From: Trichostrongylus colubriformis
Taxonomy: Eukaryota > Nematoda > Chromadorea > Rhabditida > Trichostrongylidae
Direction of reading: 5' to 3'
DNA length: 64,000 bases
Assembly (NCBI GenBank): GCA_963978905.1
Contig: OZ022256.1
Location: forward strand, 37,186,001 to 37,250,000
Shown here: positions 37,001 to 49,000 of the stretch, in pieces
Layout of the letters: each line of letters starts with the position of its first letter
How positions within the stretch are numbered: the stretch's first letter is position 1
Position numbers and translations under genes: made by a program
Notes under the pieces: model-generated
Told to the model about the DNA's origin: nothing
The model's input: the letters and a program-made list of their open reading frames with translations, nothing else
Database searches by the model: none

Positions 37001-40000
37001 GAGATTACACATTGAACCCCTAATAAAGTTGTGGCCAGCCGTTGCTTATTGGTCATAGTAATGCATTCGAAGGGCAACGAAAAAGCACGGTGAGAAGCTT
37101 TCATACTTCGTGGCACCGATGCCGTCACCGTGCTGACGGCCGTATCCGCCGCAGGCAACGCCGTCTCTATTTATAACGCTCGACCGAGCCACACGGGTGT
37201 GTGCACTTATGGCAAACGGCCAGGCGCGACGAGCGGCTCGGAGGGTGCGAGTGCCATTGGCAGGGCATAGCACCTTCAAGCGAGGCAGTGTGGTATGGGT
37301 GGAGGAGACAGGGTGGCTTGGGTACAGGAGGCAGTGTGGCATGGGTGGAAGTGCAGAGAGGATGCTGCCACGCTCTGCCAGGCTCCTAAAGGCAATCGAT
37401 TCGGCCAGTCGTACTGATGGCGCCGCGAGTGCAATGCCGCGAGGCGACTTTTCGTCATAAGTGCACACACCCGAGCCACACCAAAGCATGATGATTATGG
37501 CGGAAACCCGTTTGAATCTTGCCACACTTAGGCACCGAGGTTATAATCTCGATATGAGCAGCGCATTGTAATATGCTTCGGTTGAGCGTTATGAGCGCGT
37601 CGCAATAGTGCCGCGGTTATTGCCGGAGACCATTGCTGTCGTCACCACAGGTGCCGCAATTTAATGAGGCGACCGTAGCAAATCTTATTACAAAGGTATG
37701 CGCAGTGTAAATCCAGTTACTGTCAACTTTCCACTGTGCCTCACCTACTGTAACTCAATTCGATTTCGCTGTGCTTTGGCTGTGTTTCCTCTCACAACCG
37801 TTATGTTACACACACTTGCAACATTTCACGTGAAACCACTCTTGCATTAATGAGGTGACGACGATTAAACCTCCCACCATCAAAGGCACTGGTGGATGGG
37901 GGTGCGGGAGAGGAGGAGTGGGGGGGGGGGCAAAAAAGGAGCAAATAAGGAAAGCGTATCGTGGAACACTAATCTCTGTGAGAAGGAGCAAAGAAGGGGG
38001 TAGCGTCTTGTAAAACACTGTTCTCTGTAAACGAGCATTTGAGCCTAGAAGAGATAGTGGATAGCAAAACTTGCCTCGGAAACACGTTTTGGGAACTATT
38101 ACGGTTCTAGCGCGCTTCACCTCAAACTGCATGCTTCAATGGTCGAGCTTCCTGCCGGTGCCGGACAAGAAGGCGTATTTCATCGGCCGTGATGATGTTA
38201 AACAAATAAAACAAGCAAGCGAAAAAATTAAATGGGAATGAAGCAAGGAACTAGGAGAAAGTTGTCTATGATAGGAAATATTTAATCAGTTCACACTCGA
38301 CCTACAAGTGAGTTCCTTAGGCCGGTATTGCGCGCTCCCGCTGTCTTAAACGGTGTATGAAATCTCTGAAGCGCTCGAAACTGCCTTTCCATTGTATCCG
38401 CTGAAAATGTTTGTAACAGACTCAGAAAGTACCCTAAAGTATTCATTTAGTTTGCCAATGGACGGGTGTTCATCGATAAAATCTACCCAACAAGTGAGTC
38501 GCGCACTCAAATGCGTGAACATGTCGCAAAGGTCGCCTCAAGCATTCTGATAGGTCCGTCTTGGTGGTTTGTTAATGTTTGTGTTTATTTCGCTAAGGCA
38601 AAAGGAGGATCTCGAGTATGAAGTGACTGTCTATTAGTATTAGTACTATCGTTATAGGATTCCGGTCGATGCTTGATCAGCTAAATTGGATGACTCCAGC
38701 CACTAAAAATGGTGCTTATAACAAGATCGACAATCTGGTCAAAAACATCGGGTATCCAGACTGGATTGCAAACGACACCCAGTTTACCTCTTACCACAAG
38801 GTAAGCTGTTTCTCGTCCCATAGCAACAGAATGAAACAAAAGTGCAGTGGGTTAGCTCTGTTCCACATATGTAAGTTACTTAACTGTATTGTCCCCAGCT
38901 GATTTCGCGCTACTTCGATCTCGTCCGAATAAACTAGTTTCTTATAATTTTCTCTGCTATGCCAACGTGGTTGTTAGGGGGATTTTTTGCTGACGGCCTG
39001 ACGTTTCGATCAGATCGTCTTCCTCAAAGGCCTAAACGACGCTCAACATTTAATATTTTGATATTTTTAATTTTTGATAACTGCTGTTTCTTCCTCGTAG
39101 TAAATTTAGGATTTTATCAACTACACCACCGAACGCCTCATCCCTCTAGTGGTCGTGGCGGAACACCAGGGAAACCGCCGAACAAGCCCCATACGAGAGA
39201 ACAGATTCACCCATTCCACCCCGCAAGAGCGGATTGCCGCCACCAGTCGCGGGACTCTTTTCTCCTCAGCATTCGCTGTACATCTTCCTGCCCCCATTTG
39301 CTTTCTAGTACTTTCCTACGACTACCAACATCACTGTACAGTTTCCTTGCTACAGTTAGGCAATCGTCTTTCGGGACTGAGCTAATGACACCATCGGCGT
39401 ACAGATATGTGTCTTGTCCATTCGTCATGAATAGGTCGTTGATCGGGTGGAAAGACACAGTCGTTGAAGGACTGCTATATGCCACACCGTTCCTTTTGAT
39501 GTCTTCTCCGTTGTAGTTTGACACCATCACCGATCTTCCACTCCTTGGTTACTTTCCAGCATGTCTCCTGAAGGCATAGAACTCAGACGCTCTTGCGCTC
39601 TATCGGGTGAGCAACCTTCCTGGACTTGCCAGTCGGCGATCCCATTTTCGGAGCCGCAATTCGAAATACTTTGTTTGTCGAGGTCGTCTTTCCCTCCGTT
39701 GACGTTCTGTCTTCAGCACTGACTCTTTTGCGACTTTGAGCATGTTGCGTGTCTGGGTTCCCATCAGACGGCTGTCAGCCTGTAGCTGTCGCTGGTATCG
39801 TTACCATTTTTACTTCCTGCGAGGCATCGCTTGCTTCTCAGCGAAACCAACCAGGTGAGCTCACGTTCCGAACCACCCTCAAAGAAACTGGGAGGCGCCG
39901 GAAAAAAGAGAACGATGGAGAGAGGAGATCATTCCAGACGAACATACGACGTTAGAAGCGATAATTGGTAGAGAAACCCGGATCCGAAAACGCGACGTTG

Positions 40001-43000
40001 TGATATGTATCTGCATCTCCCGCACATCTCTTCGAACTGCAACATCACCTTTCCTAATTGCTCGCTGTAGAAGATGTTATTTGTTGTCTAGTAGGATGTA
40101 CTTCATTCATCTATTCATCTATGTGTTATAAGTGAAACAACAGACAGCAGCAATCAAGTGAAACAATGAATGGGAGAATAAGCGAAATAGTAATTAAAAG
40201 ACGTTCGTGGTAAGAAAAAAAGGCACTATTCAACTATCACCACCCCAGATACCGTGAGTTGGTCAAAACATAATTTTCGCTGGAACTTTGCACAGAGGGG
40301 TTATTTGTGGCGTTGATCACGAATATGACATCCGTTTTTGGCGTTTGCACCAATTAGGTGCAATTGCACCATGTTGGTGCAACAACTCGTTTCCACCAAA
40401 ATCGCTGAAACTTCGCCCAGGGTGATTATTTGGGGTGCTCATCGCGAATATGACATTGCTTTTCAGCGCGAGCGCCGTTTTCAGCGTCTTCCAAGACTGC
40501 GCCAGTCATGTTCATTTTTGCTACAGTGCTTATACAGCTAGAGAGCGTCATCTTTCCGCTGCCTTCTTCCATTTGATACTACCCTACAACCATCATTGCA
40601 CACTCTAGTGTATATTTTCGCCTGAGCCTTGAAGGGGAAGAAAGGTTCCCTTCCTTCTTAGGGCTTAGGCAAAACTTGCAAGAACACTGTGGTGCCCCTA
40701 CTATATTAGCACTGTAATGGAACTAAACTTCGCTAGCACATCGAGCGGATGTCATATCCGTGATCAGCACCCCAATAACCACCCTGGATCGGCACCCCGA
40801 ATAACCCCTCTGGGCAAGGTTTCAGCGAAAACTATTTTTTTGACCAACTCACGGTATCTGGGGTAGTGATAGTTGAATAGTGCCGAAAAAATCGTTGAAT
40901 TCACACTCGACGTCTTAGCAAGGTGTCGTGTGTGCATGTGTAGAGCCCAAAATTGCACCATGTTGGTGCAACAACTCGTTTTCACCAAAATCCCGGTGAC
41001 TTTAACCATTCGGCTATCCAGCTACGTCTGAATAGAATATTCACTTTAAAGTCCTTTTCTTGCTCGGTATTCTGAGGGTATTATCATAACTTCATTCTGC
41101 AGAACCTCGGCATTGAAGTGAACAAGGACGATTACCTGACGATGGTGACAAAGGCTCAAACGTTCGCAGCCTACACAAGCTGGGATGCTCTTGTTGGTGG
41201 ACCTACCAACAGAATCGATTTTCTCGGGCCACCAGGAACAACGAACGCCTGGTATCAAGTAAGGAACACTGTACTTCCGCTCACTTATTGAGGTAGTACA
41301 TAGGACTTTGCTACACTGTCAGTTGAATACGTCTTAAACTGAAGTGAATCTTCATAGGCTGTGAAAAGAATTGTGTTGCCAATTAACTGCAATAGAATGT
41401 TTCCAGCCTGAACTGAATTCGATAACTTTCCCAGCGGCCATACTTCATCGACCCTTCTACGATCCGACCTGGCCAACTGCAGTCAATTTCGGAGGACTCG
41501 GAGTAGTTGCCGGTGAGTCGGTCTAGCCTCGTTATAGCTTGATTTACGGTGGCTCACAGTGGCTCTTGTGCAGTTGAAGGCTCGCAAGGACAATGGCGTT
41601 GCCTACAGTGACACAGGGATCGTACTACTCACAGTCGGCCTTTCACTCTGACGGAATTGTGCATGGAGCATGGGTCTTCGCAAGTGAATCGCATGAACAA
41701 CATCACTGAACGGGGGAAGGAAAGTTCAAAACTCCATGGATGATCCCTCCAACCCGCGCGTTTCCGCATTGCGAGCCAAATGAGACTGCGCGTTGATTAA
41801 GAGATGGCGACCCTTTTTGGCAAAATGCTTGCCTTCGCGGCGTCAGACACCAAACGGAAGAGCAAGTCACGTCTAGCCACGCTCAGCCACGTGAATAGGA
41901 GCGATCTTGACGTCAAAGCGTAGGTGCACATACACACATACTCCCTCGGCACGCGCAAAAGCTTCAAAATGGAAACCAAAGTCCCCGCTACATCTTGACA
42001 AGTATGAACGAAATATGGTCGTCCCGTTTCCGTTTTTATGACAAATCACAGCTGACTGCAAAAGCGTGACTGACTGCAAACTGATACGTCGTTGCGATTG
42101 AAACTCCCTATTCTTATGATGTCCTACTCCACATGACTACACGATAAATAGTGCTATTTTTCATCGAAATAATCTTTTCACCAAATCTTCTGAAATATGA
42201 AGAGCAAAAATCATATTATATTAGATAGTTATCAAGGCAGCAAATATTGCAACCTAAAACCGAGATAAGCAAATTTCATTTACCCCAAATCAGACCCGTA
42301 GATGACAAGACTCAAGAGACCGCGTGAGATAGATTCGGCTACCTCTGTATACAGAAGTTGGATGGCAAATCTTACCAACCGTCATCAAAATAGATGACCC
42401 ATACGTAATGTACTCAAATCCCCCAGATCAGCTTTGCAAGTGACAAGGCATCAGGGATCGCGGATGAAAGGATTTGGCTCTTTGCCCTCAGACTCTCCTT
42501 AGCGAATCCTATCAACCGTCACCAAGATGGATGACCAATGTTAATGTAGACGGTCTATACCGCAAGTCATCCTTGTTATTGGCAGCTCCAGAAACCGCGT
42601 GAAATGGATTCAGCTACCTTTGATTTCTTCCGCTCTTTAGTTAATCTTATCAACAGTCATCAGGTTGGACCCATGGTGACCCATCGTTAACGTACACGCT
42701 CCCTCCCGCAGGTCATTTTACTAAAGCTCTAATCGCATAACAATGACAATACGCTTACGAGTATTAACAATATCAGTGACGTGACTCAATATAGAAATCT
42801 CGGTTTTTGGAGCCGCAAATTAATCTCCACACATTTCCCCATGTGTTGAACCATGAATCAAACCATAGGGGCAACTTGGGCATGAAAATCACAGGAGGCG
42901 TCGGTATCGTGACCGCTTCAGGGATATGGGATTGCGGGAGAAGAAAGGGAGAATTTGAATACAACGATAAGAGCACCGACAGCAGCGTTACCTCCTGATG

Positions 43001-46000
43001 CTTGTCGGAGATCTGAACTAAGCACTGATATACTCGATTCCAGTGGAAATTTTGATGTAGTTTGCACTTACTCTTTAACTACAACAGCAACTCACGAATT
43101 GCTGCGTTCATTGCAGGAAGTTTAAAGTCCGCTGAAAAGACAAGTTTCCAAAGTCTCGTAATCGCCAAGATCCGCCACAGAGTCTCATAGCCAGCGAAAA
43201 AATTTCCTGCAGTTTAAATTAGTTTTATCAGGAATGAGCGGGTGCAGGGTACTTGTGTGGGTACATCAAAGGCGAAGCGTGGCCTCCATCCACTTCAGCG
43301 AGAATCGAATAGAAGTGTTATGAAAATCCGCTACGGATTTCAGGCAGTATTTGCTTATAACGACCATCACACTAAAATATGTAGCATACTATCAAATGGC
43401 GTCTTTAGTAGCGGCCAAAAGTCGATTGAATCGTTACGATAAAGGAACATTAGCGCTAGTACCTCAGCATCTATAGCAGCCTTGTGTCTTCGTGGCATCG
43501 AATAAACTGTCAAGACAAGTCTGTGGGATGGCCTTGCAGATATCTTCGAGCGGAGCAAATTTTTCGTTACAATTCCTGGCTTTTTTACCTTTCATGCAAC
43601 GTTCCAGTTCTTCTCATAGTGGGAGGTCGTGCCGTCCCAGATAAAAGTACAGTACAGGCAAACAGTGAGATCAGATTTATTATAATGTTACGAACGTGCG
43701 ATCAGTCCTGTCGCAAGAATCCGGCTGATCCTGGGGGGAAGGTGTCGGGCCCCAGAGGCGATAGTCGAGGAAAGGGGCAGAATCAGCTGACGAGTGGACG
43801 GCGCGCGGGAATCCATGAAGTCGGCGTCCGAGCCGCGAGTGCCAAAGAGTCCAGAAGAAGGAGCCGAATAAGCTCCAACGAGCGAGCGCGGACCTTAAGT
43901 ATGCATCGTCAGATGAGTCATCGTACTGCATGCTTGCGCTCTCTCCCTTCGCTCACTCTCTGCACGCCTGATATTGTGAGAAGGCTCTAAAATGCGCGAG
44001 ATCTAGCTGGCTGATAGTTAGACTACGAATTAATAAGGTGGTACATTATATTAGACTTATTGTGACTTCAGCACTCTTACGCGCACTCTTACATCATAAT
44101 GTTGGATTCAGATCTAGAGAGTGAAAAGGCCCTCCAAGAACTTGCACTCGATGCTTGCTGAATCAGTTACGAATATGGAAGGATGTGTGCTTGGAGTCAG
44201 TATCTTGCTGGGATATGAAACCCTTGCCGATGGATCGATGAACAAATGGAAGCATCGTTGTTGCCAGGATATCTTCATAGCCATATCTCCCCAAACGTCT
44301 GAACTCGAGTGACCTTCAAGTCGATTCCGTGACTGCTGGAGCAGCCCCAAATCATGGCGTGTCTACCACCATGGTTGAAAGTGGTCACTTGATACGTGTG
44401 ATCGAATCTTCTTCCAGTCGGACGCCTGATATACTAAATACCATCACTTCCCGTCAAATTGAACTTGAATTTTATTGGGCAATAGCACGTTATTCCACTG
44501 CTGACGGGTCGATCCGATGTGCTCTTTGGCCCACTTCATACGAACAACGCGATTCGTCCTCAAAATAAGCGGTTTTTTTAACAGGGCGCTTGCATTGGAG
44601 CGGCATTTTGCAAACGTCTTCGAATAGTTCTGATTGACGAAACCCGTTCATTGATGACGGCCATTCACATCGAATATCGGAGGCTGGGTGCCGTGGGTCG
44701 GCACGGCTCATTCGAATATTGTTCCTGTCAGTGACTCGTGTAGTTAGTCGACTTTTCCCTTTGTTCCGCGTTATTTCGCAAGTTGTTGACACTCCTTTTA
44801 GATGAGCAGAGATAGCCGCTTCGGACATTATAGGTTATACACGATACATTCTTGCCAATTCGACTTTCCTATTCCTCAATCGATTCCTTGCAGAATGGCC
44901 TTATTCCTCGCAGAATGGGAGTTTCATTTGACATGTACCATGATCCAAATGTTCTAGCTATAAGCCAAACACAAAATCGCGGTAAAAAGAAATCGGGAGA
45001 AAACGCAAGAAATACAAGAAGCGAATCAGAAACCTGGTAGAAGTATTCAGTTTCTGGTGTAGCAGTGATCCAAAGGATGCTAATTAGACTTAGTTCTCAG
45101 CGCAGGTCGCTAATCCCAAGCAACGTATCTATTGGAGGTTGGACACCAGTAGCTGATTCCAAACAGCAAAATCCGCGAAGATCCGTTTGCCAATCGATTT
45201 TTGGCCACTGCAACCTAACCAGTTATTTGAAATTCAAATACAAGTAATTCTCAAAATGGATGGATGAATCACAGAAACACCTTTGAATGGCTTCTCAGAA
45301 AAAAATAGCGTTTCAAAGAGATTGGCTAACGCAATTGCGTGTCGGGCTCATCGAACGTAGTGAAGTCCTCATTGTCAGCAGCTCACCGACATACAGATCT
45401 CTATCTTCAAAACGAAACTTATTCTGAGTTTTCTCATATGGAGTCGACTCATTTCTTTACTACCTATGCGTCCCGATCCAGTACGGTTTGCTCTCGAGCT
45501 TGCTGCTGCGCTCCGCAAACGACTCTTAGAGTTCTCTTCCTTACGCGTGCTCCACCATAGCACGGCGTTCCAAGATACTCATATCCACTACGATTTTCTA
45601 TTGGCTACACCTAGAATAAAATCACAGTGCAGCTACGATGCTTCCACAATCGAAATAATCATGGATATCTCCACGGAGGTAGTACGTAATTTCGAGAGAT
45701 TTTCGATCTTTGACCTCATTTCTTTCCCTGAGAACGAGCCTCCGAACTGGAGCTCTAGCGGTATTTCCCGACTGGTAAAAGTGAGGTCGACGTGTGCTGA
45801 TAGAATCGGTGATTAAACACTTTTCAACAATTTAACACAGAGGAATGGGATGATCATATCTATCCCGCTCAGCCATTTTAAGCGAGGAGCATCCGCTGAA
45901 AAGATATACGGGGTGCCTTCATTACTCGGCGTCCTCTTGTAGTGGAATTCACAACAGAGCTCCCTGTCATTGAGAAATATATAAACTGCGATATGGCATC

Positions 46001-49000
46001 TTCTTTACTGTGAAAGTGCAAAGTCGGCCATAACGGGAACGATTTCCAAGCTGAAAAGTATGCGAAGAGAACAAAAGGCTCGACTTTTCTGGTATTCTCT
46101 GCAGTCTAAAATAAGCAAGCAATCACGCCATCTATTTCTGCCATCTCATGCCGTCCACCTGCATACAAACTTTTCCGAGAAGTCTGCGTTTTCGTGAATA
46201 CGTTCGATAGGACTCCTTTGTTTATGTGCGACATGCCTGTTTTCCAAGGAAGCAGGGTCATATACGAGACCTTTAACCCTTTTACTCGGACTTTATTCAG
46301 TACTGGTAAGTTGAGACTTCGAACATCCTGCATCTACCAAGAATACTCAACAAACAACGCAACCGACTGTGATTATTGTAAAGATGCATGTGGAAGCTAT
46401 TTAGTACAGAAGGTATCCATGGTAAGCTTGCGCGAACTGCAGTAGCGAAGTCCTCGGCACTTAATCAAATGCAAAAAAAGTCTGAAGAATTGAAATTCGG
46501 CTAATACAAAGTTACGAAAGTGAAACACCCTTAACTTCTCCTTGGCATTACAACCACGATGGTTAACTCCTCGGAGAAATTGCCACTAGGGTGTGCAGCA
46601 TATATGACTACTATCATATGTGTAGGTAACTAGCCCATAGCATGCAGAAAATGGCATTTTTCCAGAGTAAGACAGTGATTTCAAGAGCAGACCACTCGCA
46701 CATTTTCCTTCTCAATGAGATGACAGTCCTCCATCAAAACAGAATAGCAAAATGTTCAAATAAGTGGATGAATAGGCAAGTAAAATACAGAAAGGATACG
46801 CGAGAAGGCAGTCGAAATGTTTCGCATGCAAATGAAAAATGGACCTGAAACTCTCGGAGATAGCAGTGAATTAAAATATGTCAAAAAATAAAACAAAACG
46901 ATTAAGAGTGCGCAGAAAGTAAAAAAGGATTTCTGGTTAAAGCTTACTCGCTACACACCGAGTTGTTCTTTCTGTGTACATACCATCGAGAGCTCACACG
47001 AAACCCTGGAGTGGTATCCTCCCCCGGAAAATACATAAAGAAGATGACAGCACAAGGAAAAGGGAATATCAATCGGAGCAAGAGGGGAAGGGGCACCTTC
47101 TGTGAAGATGCATACCTGAGCATCACCGAAGTATTTTTGAGCAGTCGATCTGCACACTCAATATTATCGCCTGAGCCTTCAGGGAGGAGGAAGGGAGTTT
47201 CTTCCCCTTCCCGGTCTTGGATGGAAATAACGCCTATAGTGGGATTTGGGATTTCCCCCTCACCAACACTGCGATAGCATCCAGCAATCAAATGCAATCG
47301 TCATCGAAAAGATCAAATTAGTTAGAAGATGCACCTTGATTCTTCACAGTCAGTCAGAGTCAATCAATTAATTCACAAGATATCATTTGATTTTTCACAA
47401 ACAGTCAGAGTCGATTAAGTTATTTACAAGATACCATTCGATTTTTCACAAACAGTGAGAGTCAATTAAGTTATTCACAAGTGTTTTTCGTCTTTTTAGT
47501 GTTGATTGTTAGATTGACTCCGACTGTTTGTGAAAAATCACGTGGCACTTTGTGATACTTCGAATTCACTTGAATTCTTTCGTAAGGAACTGGCCTCGAC
47601 AGAGCAGGTGACACTTTACCCTTGATCTCTTGGACAGAATGACAGCTTTTTTCCAGGTTCGAAACAATACGATTCATGCTCACTCCATTGTTGCGAGTGA
47701 TCCGCTCCTAATATCTTTTCGAATCTTCCGAGTATTCACAGTGCTTGGCTCTCCACTCTTTGGCATTTCTGAGCTGTCATCTCGAGCTCTGAGAGCAGTC
47801 ACGGAGGGGATAAGATGGGATTCCGAGTTTCACGATGTAGCAGGTTTTCGAACTCTTTCCTTGAGCAGTTGCTCGATAATGGGACGGTGTTCATAGCGTG
47901 AGTTTGGATAAACCATGGACCTTGAACATTTTCCGAGCAGATTCTTACATCTGTAAGATACCGCGAGGCACAGAGGCAGCTGGTGCGTACACCGTAGTAT
48001 ATTGTATTTTCAACCACCCTCGCAAACATCAAAATACCAATCAAGATAAAGAGGTAAATGGGAACTGAAACAAATTTGGAAACAAAATACGATAAAGTGA
48101 AAGGCAAGGAAGCTAACAAACAATGAGCAGAATTCATAACACATGGGTAAATGGTTAACAAAATGAAGGAAATAACAAAGTCAGTACAAATCATAGCGAA
48201 ATAATAATGAAAATAGGTAGTAGCCAATATTTTACTGTTTTCCAGGTCATGAACTAACCCACGGTTTCGACGACCAAGGTGTTCAGTGGGACGGGACTGG
48301 AATTCTCAGCGGGTTGGATTTTAAATCATTTTAAGCATATGATGCCCACTCTTCTGCTTAGTAATGGGTTGTCATTCAGATGGATGGACGACACATCGAA
48401 GAGTTCTTTCGGAAAGATGGCTGATTGTGTGGTACAGGAATACAACAATTTCTGTCCCTTGAATAAAACTGTGTACGGTACAGCAGCCTGCGTGGATGGA
48501 GCTCAAACTCAGGGAGAGAATATCGCCGACAACGGAGGTAATAAGTACGCTTCACAGTGCTGTAGTTATCCGTAACACACAATCAACCGAGCGTTATCAG
48601 GAATTCATGCGGCATATCGTGCGTATCGCAATTTCATCAACCTCTACGGTCCAGATCCTCAACTTCCAGACGATTTGCTTCAAGAATTCACCGCAGATCA
48701 ATTGTTCTTCCTAGCCTTCTCACAGGTGAGCTCTTAACCAAAGCGGAATTTTTCTATCAAAATTTTATTTCCTTCAAGGAAATTCTCCCAGATACCAAAA
48801 AGATTAATAATCAGGTAAAAATTACCGCACACCGCTTCGGTACAAATCTGGTATCTTCATTTCTGTCTATTGGCCCCTGTTTCAGAGCAGCGGGAGGGAT
48901 AATCGGAGTATTCGGGATTGGAAACTCCACAGAGACAGGCTGTGCGTATTTTGGATAAAAAAACGCTTCTATAAAACAAGATCTCACAAGGTGCAGCAGA

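Larger units (their letters stand above)
41513..48245 (+). other. Intron 16 of the M13 gene (6.7 kb), splitting the Gly before HExxH
   Basis: Largest intron seen. Contains the degenerate satellite 42285-42720, a GC-richer patch at 43690-43980, the Tc1 relic 44836-44085 and the repeat at 47336-47545. Other open frames (for example 45466-45816 and 46944-47297) were not recognised. Confidence 0.65.

Noticed and set aside
37046..37525. 159-codon minus-strand open frame
   Set aside because: Spans the MITE at 37195-37472 from end to end and is matched by the other MITE copy.
38899..38935. Short [12 protein letters not shown] segment after a CCCCAG
   Set aside because: Looks like an exon start but meets a stop at once. 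Exon 14 joins in phase to 41103.
43680..43990. Possible LTR starting TGTTACGAACG in a GC-rich patch
   Set aside because: No matching end, no second copy in the window and no gag or pol sequence nearby.
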